Assembly: GCA_037576215.1 (NCBI GenBank)
Contig: JBANDB010000007.1
Span: forward strand, 2,387,001 to 2,451,000
From: Armillaria gallica
Taxonomy: Eukaryota > Basidiomycota > Agaricomycetes > Agaricales > Physalacriaceae
Direction of reading: 5' to 3'
DNA length: 64,000 nucleotides
Shown: piece after piece, positions 12,734 through 23,862 of the stretch
How positions within the stretch are numbered: the stretch's first letter is position 1
How the letters are laid out: every line of letters begins with the position of its first letter
Made by a program: the position numbers and the translations under genes
Notes under the pieces: generated by a model
What the model was told of the DNA's origin: nothing
Seen by the model: only the letters and a program-made list of their open reading frames with translations
The model's database searches: none

Positions 12734-13160
12734 ATGAAAAGAGGGGAATAAAGAAAGAAAGAAAGAAGCTGGTGTTGAAGTAGTAGGGCGCGCAGATCGG
12801 AACTGAAAACACCTGTTGATCATCTCCCGTAGGCGCAATGCGGAACTGATGTTGCCGACCCAAGAGCTTCTATTGATCTTTCTCATCATCACTTTTCGAG
12901 ACTCGAGGGCAGGCCTCAGTAAGGTTCAGGCTCGGTTGTGGAACCGCGAAGAAGTAGATGTCTCCCAGCGAGCTGGTCATGGTTGTATTGAGGCTTGAGA
13001 AGATCAGATTGTGCCAACCTGCGTATTCCTGATGAGAATTTCCAGCAGAGAAGACAATATGTGGGAGTTCATCTTCCGGTAACGAGATGCTATCTTCTGC
13101 TCCAGCCATTCGCTACTGAGAGCTATGGGTTTGATTTCAGTACAATAAAGAACCAACAGG
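12734..13160. other. Intergenic region upstream of the DUF6534-like gene
   Basis: An open frame at 12870-13109 (minus, 79 codons, MAGAEDSISLPEDELPHIVF) begins cleanly but has no recognised domain. I do not call it a gene. Confidence 0.35.
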
Positions 13161-13660
13161 TACTGTTCGATTTCGACCGTAGCTTCACGGTGTGTTACGC
13201 ATTATGCTTTATAGTGGCCGGACCATAGCTTCACAAGGCCAAGTTACGCGTTACGGTTTATGGATTTAGCTTCATTTGTAATTCCGCCACCTCGGCGAAT
13301 TCGTATCAGGATTTAGATTAGATTGTAGTCCTGACAATCAGTGAGAGCGGCACATGTATCCCCACTGAGCCATCGGTCAGCAGATTTGGTAGAGTACAGA
13401 AGCCCTCAAAGTGGTTTGAGGCTTTAAAAGTATGAGAGATATAGATATTTCGTTGTATTGCTTGTATATACCTTCTGTGTCACAATGTAGGAGGTGAAAT
13501 TTTCAGATTTTTGCGAGGAAATTGGACCAAAATTGGGCTGTTTGGTCATCAAGATCCAACAACTTCACGAAGCCCTGTTACGCGTTACGCATTACCGAGA
13601 GCTTCACTTCATTGGTCCCTGTTACGCGTTATGTGAATTAACGGTCGAAATCGAACAGTA
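13161..13660. mobile_element. TA-flanked MITE with 18-bp inverted repeats
   Basis: A perfect inverted repeat joins 13161-13180 (TACTGTTCGATTTCGACCGT) and 13641-13660. Read as TA target duplication plus an 18-bp terminal inverted repeat, this is a ~496-bp non-coding element of Tc1/mariner MITE type. The inner parts of the ends stay partly complementary, and a GTTACGCGTTACG-like motif recurs inside (near 13244, 13577 and 13620). No transposase is present, so it would be mobilised only in trans. Confidence 0.7.
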
Positions 13661-14089
13661 ATAGTGACACGTTACCCCTGGTTCGCACTTAGCCCTTCAA
13701 TTGCTCTCGAGCGTCGATGAAAGTCACTCGGCACCGGGCAGGCCTTTTCAACATCATTTCATCCAAGGCTCAATTCTATGCTGATAAATATCCAAGGCGA
13801 CTGATGTTCTAGGATGAAACTCAGCTACACATTTGATAGATGGGAACATGCAATAACACACTGACCTCCAGCCTCTCCCCTCTTCTCGGTCGCATGGTTG
13901 CACAGACTAAGCAGCCGGTGCATGTGTATAGACGACCAGTCTGAGCATGCATACCCGAAGTCATTTCCGGCGAGAGCTTCACTTCACGCCAGCGAGTAAC
14001 AAACATGCCACACTCTTCTCCATCGCAGGCGGGTATCATGCGCACCGAATGATTCCGTGTGGGTTGGTTCAAATACAAGTTACCAAGGA
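13661..14089. other. Stretch without a clear gene
   Basis: A 90-codon open frame on the minus strand (13821-14093) has several Cys residues but no known motif and runs into the tandem repeat. No gene is called. Confidence 0.35.
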
Positions 14090-14390
14090 GCATTGAGAAG
14101 ATAGAAATGGTGCCTCACAAAGGATACTGTGATACCGCTTGTGCAAGCATCAAGAAGATAGAGATAGTACCTCAGAGAGGATACCGCAAGTCGCCTGTGC
14201 GAACATCGAGAAAATAGTACATACCTATTACTAGCCCTCAATTGCCCATGCAAACGTCACAAAGATAGACGTCGCGCCTCGTGGAGGATACTGTAATGTC
14301 GTCTGCACGAGCATCGAGAAGATAGAAATATACCTCATCGGGGATACTGATGCCGCCTGCGCAAACATCCAGAAATAGAAGCGGCACCTG
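14090..14390. repeat. Degenerate ~60-bp tandem repeat, about five units
   Basis: Successive units share the order GA-AGATAGAAAT, a CCTC run, GGATACTG, GCCTGTGCAA and CATCGAGAAGATAG, at roughly 60-65 bp spacing. Units begin near 14095, 14150, 14208, 14262 and 14305. Divergence between units is considerable. It ends about 150 bp before the EMG1 pseudogene. Confidence 0.6.
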
Positions 14391-14580
14391 GCACCTTGGA
14401 CCAGTACCGTCAGTCGGCCGCGTTCCCCGTTGGACCGTGCCGTGTAATTTTACCCTACCCTACCCTACCAGTACCACAACGCAAATTATCTAGTCTTGTC
14501 GAACGCTCGCTGCAGCGTCGATGCCAGAATTTCCCTATTCGTAACTCAGGATCTGAACAAAAAGAACAAGTGCACAATAT

Positions 14581-15638
14581 GCAGACTATCGATGAAGAAA
14601 TGAATGAGGCCGGGATTGGTAGCAATTATCATCTTGAAAAGGGCTAGGACGACGACGGATAGGCCTACTCGACCGCTTTCCACATCCAAGATGAAAAGCT
14701 CGCTATGCCGACGTCGCTCAAGGCAGACCCTTTCGTGCTCAACCTTAACTTGCTGGTGTTTCCTGTGCAGGCGCATGTACCTAAGGGCGTAGCAGCCGCC
14801 TCACAACGCCGTCTTTTCGTCGTACTGGAGCAGGCTTGCTTGGAGGCTTACCGTATCTCGAGCGGGAGTGCAAAGGTCTTAGGTTGGTAGGCATGGCAAG
14901 GGAGGCGAGGGCGACGTCAAGTATATCTTGCTCAACTGCGACGGCTACAAGGGCATCCTTGTCAAGATAGGAAGGTATATTGCAGATGCTAGGCCTGATA
15001 TTACGCACCGGGTGTGTCCTTTTTCTGTCTTTTGTGGTCTGACGGTTGATTTCCTTAGTGCCCGTTGATTCTCCTCCGCCCTTGAACAAAGCTGGCCTTC
15101 TTCAAGTGTACACTGCGAAAGGCGTGCTCATCGATGTCAATCCGCATATTAGGATACCGAGGACAATCAAGCAGTTCAGTGGGTTGATAGGTGCGTCTTA
15201 CATCTTTTCTTTTCTTTTCTTCCTTTCGCTGACATGGGCTTTTTCATTTAGTGCAACTCCTCCACAAACTATCTATTCGCGGTGTTAATAGTCCAGAAAA
15301 GCTGTTAAAGGATATCAAAAACCCCGTCGTCGACCACTTCCCACCCAACACCATTAAACTAACGCTGTCGGGAGATGCCAAAACGCAGCGCCTTTCACAA
15401 TACCTAGCCACGCTGCCTCAGACTCACAACATTGCTGTTTTCGTGGGTGCTATGGCCCGTGGAAGGGACGACTTTGCGGACGCCTACGTGGACGAAAAAA
15501 TCAGTATCAGCGAGTACCCATTGAGTGCTAGCGTTGCTTGCGGCAAGGTCCCGAAAACCTCTGTCTTGCTGGATTGCTACTGAATTTTTATCTCTCTAGT
15601 TCTGCTGTGCTCTCGAAGATCTCTGGGACATCATTTGA
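14581..15638 (+). pseudogene. EMG1: EMG1/NEP1 rRNA methyltransferase pseudogene
   Basis: Clear remains of the essential 18S rRNA pseudouridine N1-methyltransferase of small-subunit biogenesis. Recognisable blocks are RRLFVVLEQACLEAYRISSG (from about 14810), [17 protein letters not shown] (about 14910), [19 protein letters not shown] (about 15090), [13 protein letters not shown] (15251 on), [20 protein letters not shown] and [14 protein letters not shown], and after an intron (15553-15599) the perfect terminal exon FCCALEDLWDII with stop at 15636. Introns are still in place, so this is not a retrocopy. The frame breaks at least four times: near 14640, near 14695, at 14876-14882 (with a stop) and near 15060, where several bases are missing. 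A functional copy must exist elsewhere if this genome is viable. Confidence 0.85.
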
Positions 15639-16353
15639 TCGCCTCCATTTAGACGCGATGGAATACACGATGAGGGATTTATTTGTTATATAGCTGCTCG
15701 ATTATTGTATCTTACGATCAAAATACAGGAAACAGTCACCTGGATTATTCCTGGTCACTGGGCAAGGGCATGTGAAGGTTTTTTCCCAGGGCTGGCGGCG
15801 CGGAAACTACGCCGCTGTACCACTGGTCTCGCGGCTCGGTCGCTTTGGCAGTTTCGGCAGCGGCAGTTCTTGCGAGTAGGCCTTGACGAAGAGTCGGTCA
15901 ACTTACTCCTGAGGATTCGTAGTTGTCTCCTACTAAACGATGACTGCAAACTTTGACAAAGCCGTTCGGGACTTCCGTGCATGAGGATACAGGCAAGTAT
16001 GAGACTGCACATTTCTCGGACAACTCTGATCTTGGTATTTTCTCTTGCGAATTTGAGCGGCACTATTCCAGACCACTCATGTTCTTGCTGCATCCGTCGC
16101 GTTTTCAGATGTATGTGTGCATATTCAGCTCTTACTGTAACCCCAAAACCCTGATATTTCGTAATACTAGGCAATGAACACCGGTAAATACTGACATTGA
16201 TATGTGGAGGAGGGAGCGAAGGTTCAAGAGATGCACTGTGCTAGCGTCGCAATGAATGTCAGTATTACTGAAAACGAACGGGACTCGGAACGGCGGGTCT
16301 CACCTCAGCGCGACACATCACCTTCCAAAACCGTCACTCGGATGTGAACACAT
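15639..16353. other. Intergenic stretch
   Basis: No recognisable gene. Several overlapping open frames (for example 15755-16174 minus) have no family resemblance. Confidence 0.4.
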
Positions 16354-16608
16354 TTACTCACTGAATCCCGAACAGTCAGCACTAGGACGCTCAACGAAGT
16401 AAGAGCCCGCTTACAGGAGGGAGAGGGTGATGTCGCCGTTAACCTTGGCCTGGATGGCGATCTCCACCTCGAGGTTGAGGTCCAAACGGAGCTTCAAAGC
16501 TTCCTTGGGTGCGACAGCGCCCTTGTTAGAGCGTCCGACGAGTTGTCCGCCAGCGACGGAGGAGGTTCCAGCAGAAGAGAATTTGGTAGCGGTTTCGGGG
16601 GCAGACAT
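16354..16608 (-). CDS. Small conserved protein, copy A (65 aa)
   Basis: Exon 1 (16608-16415) encodes MSAPETATKFSSAGTSS... and ends in GDITLSLL. A 54-nt intron (16414-16361) then joins the codons for Glu and a TAA stop (ends 16354). The donor GTAAGC overlaps an apparent in-frame TAA, so an unspliced reading gives almost the same protein one residue shorter. The inverted paralogue at 52.3 kb keeps exactly this exon structure, which argues that the tiny last exon is real. The protein has a Ser/Thr-rich start, a basic turn (GRSNKGAVAPKEALK) and an amphipathic tail with alternating residues (LRLDLNLEVEIAIQAKVNG), likely beta strands. It resembles small fungal proteins of unknown function. Confidence 0.75.
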
Positions 16609-17459
16609 GTTGGTGCTGTGGATCTTTGCAGAGTGGGCGATCCTTTTATGGTTTATGAGGGGGTGCAGGTAACGTTATGTTCGCTGTGCATGACCATAGC
16701 AACTGCACAGACGGCTCGAAGGTGAAGAAGCTTGCTACACGTACCAAGCGTATATCATAATGGATGGCACGAACTTCGATTGACATCTTCCTGCCGGAGA
16801 ATTTGATTTATGTCGTAAGTACTTAGCACTGACCAGGATAGAGTTCAATCTAACGCGTTCGGAAACTGTGACACGTTGAGTCTCAAAATGCTGGGTAAAA
16901 ATTTAGAGTGGGTGGTTGTGGGTCCAGACTGACCGTGGGAAGAACGATCGTTTTGTCCCCTTCCCACTCGCAGCTTTTTCCTCGTCTTGCCTCGGTGGCT
17001 TAGAGTCATTTGATGCATCCTGCTCGAGCCCTAGATAATCAGCAACCATCTTGACTACCAGAAAAAAAGACGTCAAGTAGCCCTGAGTCTGGAGCAAAGC
17101 TCTTTTACAGAAGCACGAGAACATGACGAGAGAGAAGTTTCTTGCACTTGGTCTGGAAGTCGATTTCTATTTGTTGAGCAAATTTGCTTGCCTCGAGGCC
17201 TATCTATCACCTTTTGATCCTACGACTGCGTTCGTGAGATAGCCAACCGACCCGTATAGAACAAACAGTTAAAGAACGCGCATCATCCAAATTTTCTTGA
17301 CCTAGTTCAGGTGAAATGTGACAGAATTTGAGCAGAATTTGAGCAGAATTTGGTAGGAATTTAGTGAGGTTCCGCCGCGAGCCTCGCCGTCACCGCCCGC
17401 CCCTTGCCGTGGGGCCATCGCCACACTGTCTCACTGCTCTCCTTTCTATTTCAACCATC
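16609..17459. other. Intergenic region with the promoter of the small-protein gene
   Basis: The first ~130 bp is nearly identical to the region upstream of the paralogue at 52.3 kb. A TATA-like CATAAAAGGATCG lies about 40 bp before the ATG. Beyond it a 73-codon minus-strand frame (16903-17124) has no known domain. Confidence 0.45.
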
Positions 17460-17991
17460 ATGTCGAATTCAACTTGCTCAGACTCTGATTCAAGCGCTTC
17501 TTCCAAGACTTCAGGGCCAGATTCCCTTTCCCGCTCAAGCTCTAATTCGATGACTTCGCCCGCGCCGGCAGAGCATCCAGTTTCGGTTGACTATTACAAG
17601 TGGGGAGTATGTACCCCTGGTGCAAATGATCTTTACTAGCTTCTGATGTCGTCTTCCCAGCATCGCATCTTCGCAGCGCGGCCCAAGATGCCTTTGGACC
17701 TCTTTGATCCCTCGGTACGACCCATGTATTTCTGCTCTCAAAGGTGGTGGCTAATGGGATATCACTCTAGGTGGACCATACAACGCGAAAAGCACGCCAG
17801 AGAGCATATGAAGCTGAGGCAGAGGTCGCGATGAAGAGCGTTCTCGCAGAATATAACCAATGGTTAGAAGAACATGATGAAGAACTAGGTATGCTTTGGT
17901 TGATCGTATTCAGCACCTCCTAATGCTTAGTTGATCAGGGGAATGGTTCAAGAGCCATGGAGAAGATGAAGAACCAGACCTTGACTTGTGA
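17460..17991 (+). CDS. Hypothetical acidic protein (123 aa, 4 exons)
   Basis: Exons 17460-17606, 17661-17714, 17771-17888 and 17939-17991 join in frame across GT-AG introns. Residues 2-40 are a Ser-rich low-complexity segment. Next comes a conserved-looking core (VSVDYYKWGHRIFAARPKMP, then LDLFDPS). The rest is an acidic, probably helical tail (QRAYEAEAEVAMKSVLAEYN, ending EDEEPDLDL). No family is recognised. Coherent splicing and the acidic composition make a real gene likely. Confidence 0.6.
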
Positions 17992-18393
17992 AGAACTTTG
18001 ATGCTATTCTCTTTCCTATTCAATTGTACATTAGTATCACTCCATACATCGACATAGAATTGTCACTCATGGTCATGAACTGTGATTCGACAGATGAAAG
18101 ATCCCTATTCTATCTGGTTGTGGTAGTGATACCTGTATCTACACTAGTGATTTTCCGCGGACAGATACACTACATTGTCTGAGTCTGGCGTTGGTGAATA
18201 GAGCCACTGCATGACTACAAAATTAGTCACTGAAGCATGACCTAAGGCCTCAGGCTTCAGATAAGAACTCAGGTTGACAATTGAAACTCATGAAATACAA
18301 CGTCATCTTCCAACTGCATGCAATCCAGGTATCGTCAATAAACTATCCATATTCTTCATACGAATGTGAGATAGCCAGCCAAACCAGGAGAAA
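17992..18393. other. Convergent intergenic region
   Basis: Lies between the 3' ends of the acidic-protein gene (+) and the HET-like gene (-). No gene seen. Confidence 0.45.
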
Positions 18394-20593
18394 TCATTTT
18401 TTGTTCTCTGAAGATATTCCAACGCATATCGTCCCCGAACGTACCGTCTGGGCTAGGACATACGGAGGAACATTACACATCCCAACCTTCCTTACGAGCT
18501 CATGTAGTTCTTCCTTCCGGTCCACTAACATGGACGTCACCCCGCTACCGTGGATTGCAAGTATGATCATTGCGTTGGGTTTGCCAGTCACGACGACCTT
18601 GACCATAACACGGCTATTCAGATCCACCAGAGTTCCGTTGCTCTCTTTTCCATCAGAGAGACTCCAGTTCGGTATGAGCTGACGCTTCCCCCATTTGATA
18701 AGCTTTGCCAGCTTCGGGTCTTGCTCGCCAAGGCGCTGCTGAGGTGCATGTCCCCAGACTTTGTCGCTGAGGAATATCCATCCATCCCGCTCCAGATAAA
18801 TTGTTCCGACTAGCATTTCCAAGATGGCGAATGAGATGGAACCGAGCCAGATAATCGCGATGCCAAGAAACGGGTCGCTCTTTATTGTAGACAACCCGAT
18901 AGACCAAACCAGGACAAGGATGCACACCGACAGCCCTGCAAGCCCTGTCATATCCTCATTGGTGTATAGTCCAAACGGATCCCTCTTCAGAGAGGCTCGC
19001 AACCCTATCGTCTGACTGCCAATGATGCTGAGAGGCATCTTAATTCCCGACCTGTCGGGAACTCCCACTGGAAACGCGTGGACAACCGGCTCTAGCCTTT
19101 CATTTCCCGCAACAGGCTCAATGGGAGGACCCAGCCAGCTGCCGTCTCCCAAGCGGCACACCGCTGCCAAACTCGCTGCATTGTAAAATCCTTGGTTCAA
19201 CTCCAGCAACCATGCTAGATCTACCCATCCGTCGTCTCCCTTCAGGTCCTCAAGCCGCGCGCGCCGGGGTAGCAGCCCATTCAATGCCTTCCCGAGCATG
19301 TTTTCCTCATATCCGCCTTGTCGATTTCGAATGATAGCTTCGACTACGAGCGCATGAATGGCGTTCTGCCATGCGACGGAACCGGCATTGACTGAGTGCT
19401 GCATGATAGAGTACAAGTGCCAACGATTTCCCAACGCGGCCTTGCTCTGCATACGTTCACGGAATACGCGAGCAGGCTCTCGGTATGCGTATGTTATGAG
19501 TGGACGCGAGGGGTCGTCCTGGTCTCTCTGTCGCGTGAGACGAATGACGGACCCAGCATGTAGTATCTCGCCGATCGTGAAGAGACGGGTGCCCCAAACA
19601 CATGAAATAGAGCTGTGGTCACAGCCTTCTTCGTGGCAGAAGACGGCTACCTGGGATGCGTTGCGGAAAATGTCAGAAAGACGTCCGAGTTCTTTGGACC
19701 TCTCCGAGATATCGTCTGACAGGCGTTCGTCAGACAGACAAAACTCGTCGAGCCAGATATACTCGGTACGGTTACCAGCGTCTCGAGTCGCGGAACAGTA
19801 TTCTATGAGGAGCCGTTCAGCGATGTACTTTCGGTCCCTTAAGCTGAAAGCACGTTTCTCAGTAGGCCGGTCCTGTACCTTCAAACCGGCTTCACTGAAT
19901 AAAACCTTCGCGCTATCCATGGGATAGCTTAGCGCCGTGTATCCCTTGTTTCTAATCCCCTCAGACCAGCGGACCTGCTTTACCAGTGCGATAGCACCAT
20001 CTACGATCTCAGCCATTAACAGCCACTGAGGAGTAAAGCCAGTGGGTGCGTATACACCCGACCCGCCGCCTGGAGCGATAGTCAACACCGCATCAGGTGT
20101 AGACGTTAGTTCAAAGGCCCAAGATGAGCTGGCGAAGTTGGATATCTGTACGTAGACTGCATGTGGGATGTAGATGTAGATAGGTCCTAGGATGATGAGG
20201 ACGAGGACACGGAGAATCTGTGCAGGACGATGAAAGGTGTCGGTGTTTCGGCGGGAAAACCAGCATGGAGCTGTGACATTTGGATCTTCGACGAAGAGAC
20301 GCCGGACTCGGGCATGGGAGAGGGCTGAGAAGGAGGTGTCCACCGAAATGCACCCTCTTTTGAACCAGCTGGGCAGAGGCGGGTCGGCAAAGTACAGATA
20401 CATTGCAACGGAGAACAAAACAAGGCCCCCTCGAAATAGGTTCAGAATTGCTTTCTCGTGGAAAGAACATAAGGTATTGCTCACAAGGTATTTGAAGGAC
20501 ATTGTAAACGACCGACGTGGCTAGCCCGAGGATGGGTGTCAATGCCACGATGTTTCCGAAGACGAGCCCTTTGACTGCGGTAGGCCGTACCAT
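18394..20593 (-). CDS. HET-domain-like protein with transmembrane segments (714 aa)
   Basis: Exon 1 (20593-20485) gives MVRPTAVKGLVFGNIVALTP, a membrane helix. A 55-nt intron (20484-20430) precedes a single 2-kb exon. A second helix (GLVLFSVAMYLYF) and a third (VLVLIILGPIYIYIP) follow. The middle has a divergent HET signature: YTALSYPMD (about residue 200), YIWLDEFCLSDE (about 260) and ELGRLSDIFRNASQVAVF (about 285), the spacing seen in heterokaryon-incompatibility proteins, although the canonical YxWG turn is altered. Two C-terminal hydrophobic helices (about 537-602) and a hydrophilic tail end the protein. Many agaricomycetes carry such HET proteins with membrane anchors. A role in non-self recognition is inferred from the family and not shown. 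Confidence 0.75.
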
Positions 20594-21770
20594 TATCGAT
20601 TTGTTGTGTCTGGCAGACGGAATGAGGACGAGAATGAATACAAGGAGAGAAACAGATCTCACCCTGTAGTGGGTAGGGAGCACGCTGGAAGACTGAAGTG
20701 AGTGTTGAGAACAAGGAAAGGCCTCGTGTACGGAGTGTGTTTTTAAGCGCTTGCAGAGCTTCGAATCTTGGGCATTGAATTGAACTAATGGTATCAATCA
20801 AACATGGCCAGCCACTGATGCAAATTACGCGCCCAAAGCAGGAGGAGATACTTATAAAGGACACGTAGGACGGTGCGTGTAGAGGAGAACGACATGATTG
20901 AAGGACAACGAAGGCTGTACATGCTAGATAAAGGCGTTACATACTCGAAAGAGTGCCGCATAATCCAGTCCCAGAAATTTGAAGATGCCGACTCCGATAC
21001 GAAATCGAGCGAGCGCCTCGCCCGTGCTTCTAATCAACCTCTAATATGTGGGAGGAACATCAGTAAGAATACAACACTGGTATTTATAGAGACAATTCTG
21101 GGACTCACTGAATATCATTCAACGATCAATCTCGTCAAGATGCCACCAAAACGAAATGATGAAAAGGATCTTTTGTGACTTCGTCTGTTAGAACGCAGTG
21201 CACATCCAGCGGCAGCGGGTGTGAAGGAGCAAGACCGTGTCCCATTCCAAATATTGGGCACAATGGGGCGTTCGATATTGTACATTATACGCCCATATAG
21301 ACGGCGAAAGTCTCAAGAAAGTCTTGGTCATTGGTAAGTGGTAATCGAATTTGTCAAAGCTCGGGGCGGAGTTCCGGTGGCAATCAAAGCACGCCACCGC
21401 TTCTCTTTGAGTCTCCACGACACTGTTGCATGTTCATTGTTCACTGGGTGTCTGCTGGCGTCTGGGGCTTTGTTTTTCTCTCTCTCTCTCGATATACGTT
21501 GCACTTGGATTCGTCAGTGGCTATACTGAAGGTTCTGTAGCTCAGTCTGATTCTATGTCTTCATCAATCGTAAAGCCTTCCCTTCTTGTGCCAAGCAAGC
21601 TCCTTAAACGGTGAACATGCTGGCCTTATCCATTCTCTAACGGCATATAGATGCAGTTCCCCCTTTGAAGTACCATTGTCCCTAGCCTCTTCGACGATGT
21701 TCGCTTGCAAGCGCGGACCCATTTACATAAGCCAATCCACGGCAGTAAGACTCTCGTGACAGTGCATACC
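20594..21770. other. Intergenic region, no supported gene
   Basis: A 101-codon frame at 20873-21178 (+) is open but has no motif and no intron logic. The proximal part should hold the promoter of the HET-like gene. Confidence 0.4.
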
Positions 21771-21849
21771 TTCAGCTCTCTATTGGCATATTGGCGAAGC
21801 GTGCACCCTCCCGAATGCGGGAGGGTGTATGTTGCGCGATTCTTTTTAC
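21771..21849 (+). mobile_element. tRNA-like/hairpin repeat, copy 1 (internally deleted)
   Basis: Shares the 5' block of the family (CTCTCTATTGGCATATTGGC, A-box like) and the 3' hairpin (GTGCACCCTCCC, loop GAATGC, GGGAGGGTGTAT) followed by a T-run. The B box is missing. About 45 bp upstream the family leader CCCATTTACATAAGCCAA is present. Confidence 0.6.
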
Positions 21850-22376
21850 TTCCTCCTGTCGGTACGTAAGGCCCAAGGATTGAACTCAATCCTCTCTACC
21901 ATCTACAACCGCCCTGTTTCAGGTTCAGAAGTTTCCAGACGTGGAAGTCAATTATCTCTCCATGTAAGTCCCTGAACATTTTACTGGTAATTCACTTGTT
22001 CCTGACGACAGACTTCAGCGTTCAGCTTTCACCTGCCTTCCACACGACAGCCTGGGAATCATCCTCTGTCCAAGAGAGCACATCCTGCGCTTTCACTGTA
22101 AGTCGTACATGGCAGAACATAACATGATATTAATATCTAGCTCCTTTACTTTATGCCTCCTTGCTTTAATCAGTCGGCTATTGTATACACCGGAACAATG
22201 CACTCCAGGTTCCTCCCTCCCTCTCCAAGTCGCTTCAGTCGGATCGCAAACATGGGCTATATACTGCAAGCATCCTGGCTGTCGAACAATCTGAGGCACA
22301 TTCGCTCGCAGGCGGGAATCCGTCAGTCCACGTAAACGAATTCACCGCAATGTAAAGCTAGCTTCTCTCGGCGTTT

Positions 22377-22505
22377 TCAGCTCTCTGTTGGCATATCGGC
22401 AAAGCGTGGTATACGAGCTTCAAAGGCTGGGTTCGATTCCCAGCTGGAGGGATCGCAGCGCCCGCTCTCCCAAAAATGGGAAGGTGTGCGCTGTGAATTT
22501 TTTCC
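22377..22505 (+). mobile_element. tRNA-like/hairpin repeat, copy 2
   Basis: A-box-like TGGCATATCGG near 22389 and a perfect Pol III B box GGTTCGATTCC (22430-22440). The acceptor-like stem CTCTCT pairs with GGAGGGA after the B box. The GC-rich hairpin CGCAGCGCCCGCTCTCCC, loop AAAAAT, and GGGAAGGTGTGCGCTGTG runs directly into seven T residues. Confidence 0.7.
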
Positions 22506-22959
22506 TTCTCACCTCCTCTTGCCGTAGAACCATTCCTGCGCGACTGATTTTGTTGGGGATGCCCAGTGCCCAGTGCCCACGTATCTTATTATACTAGCCT
22601 CCGTCGCCTAGTACCTAGTCTCTCATAGATGGACGGACGATACATACCTGATGACAGAGGGAGGGACGATATACCTGATACCATGCTATTCGCCAACAAG
22701 GAACGAATAGTATCGTCATACACAAGAACACAAGAATTTGTGGGAGGACATACTGAGGCCAAACGATGAGAAAGGTAGCAACTTCCTTGGCAATTTCGCA
22801 GAATCATCTGTTCGGGACATGCACGTATCTAGCTGTGGGCTCCGATAGAGGTCGACCTCGATTTTGGACTCAGTTGAAGGATGAAGAACTCAACAAAGTT
22901 CCTCGGACCTCATGTGAAAAAGACACATTCAGATGCACTTGGAGTATTGCGTAGTAGTC

Positions 22960-23100
22960 TAAGTCTTTCGTACCTTCGTTCCGCTGAACTTGTCGACAGT
23001 GTTCAATGTTACGATGAACGGCAACGATTCCCTGCGGGAGGGATCGCAACACACGCTCTCCTCCCCAATGTGGGAAGGCGTATGTTGTGAAGTTTTTTGC
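22960..23100 (+). mobile_element. tRNA-like/hairpin repeat, copy 3 (decayed 5' half)
   Basis: The B-box region is degenerate (AACGATTCCCTGCGGGAGGG). The hairpin (GATCGCAACACACGCTCTCC and GGGAAGGCGTATGTTGTGA) and the T-run TTTTTT remain clear. Confidence 0.5.
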
Positions 23101-23347
23101 CTCAGGCTTCAGGCAAGCCCTCGTATTCGATGGTTCCTCGCGGCTCATTCCTCTCGTAGGTCTCACGACTGTCGATTTCTACGTGACACAAATAGCCTGT
23201 ATACATTTTCCTCTCCTAACATTATGCGGAACTGAAGGCGGCAAGATATACGCTACCTAAAAGTCCCGGGTTGCATACTTCGCAGACGTGGATCCATTTA
23301 CATAAACGAACCACCACGGCAATATGGAACCAGCGACACTGGATATG

Positions 23348-23471
23348 CTCAGCTCTCTGCTAGCATATTGGCGAAGCGCGTGCTGCGAAGGTTGGGTTCG
23401 ACTCCCAGCCGGAGAGATCGGAGCGTGCGCCCTCCCAAGTACGGGAGGGTGTACGTTGCGACACTTTTTGC
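23348..23471 (+). mobile_element. tRNA-like/hairpin repeat, copy 4 (best preserved)
   Basis: Stem CTCTCT (23353-23358) pairs with GAGAG at 23412-23416. An A-box-like TAGCATATTGGCG and a perfect B box GGTTCGACTCC (23395-23405) lie between. The hairpin CGTGCGCCCTCCC, loop AAGTAC, GGGAGGGTGTACG has 13 pairs including two G-T wobbles, followed by TTTTT. Upstream, GGATCCATTTACATAAACGA matches the leaders of copies 1 and 2. Confidence 0.7.
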
Positions 23472-23734
23472 TTGGAAGTCTTACCCCCTCCCGGATTCGA
23501 ATCTTCGATGCCTTGGACAGTAATAGGCTTCACTCTTTCTTCTTATCACATCTAGTCAATTTATTTATCTGCCAGTATACGCCTTCCGGATTCTCGTTAT
23601 TCATTTCGTTCAGTCTCTCTTCGACTCTAGTATGTAAACTCCCACTTTCCAGGCGGTGAATCAGCGAGCTACGCACCGTTTACATAGACGACGGGCAGCT
23701 CAAACTAAGATCCGACGTTACAACCTTAATAACT

Positions 23735-23862
23735 CTCTGGTGGCGCACCGGGGACGCGTATACATGGCTTTCTCGTGTTGGGTTTGATTTCCAGCGAGAT
23801 AGATCGCCACATACGCCCTCCTTCGGACTTCCATGGTGCAAGAGGGTGTATGTTGTGTTTTG
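23735..23862 (+). mobile_element. tRNA-like/hairpin repeat, copy 5
   Basis: Starts AACTCTCTGGTGGCGCACCG and carries a one-base-variant B box (GGTTTGATTTCC). The hairpin arms CATACGCCCTCCTT and AAGAGGGTGTATG are separated by a longer loop and followed by a T-rich run. The leader GTTTACATAGACGACGG lies about 60 bp upstream. Confidence 0.6.

Noticed and set aside
14451..14469. TACCC pentamer run resembling telomeric repeat
   Set aside because: Fewer than four units, and the unit is not TTAGGG or AACCCT. It is a short simple repeat upstream of the EMG1 pseudogene.
22377..22445. Possible functional tRNA gene
   Set aside because: The B box and a closing stem are present, but the D and anticodon arms do not fold well, the 5' base and acceptor sequence are atypical, and eight related copies are fused to a hairpin. 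A repeat is the better reading.
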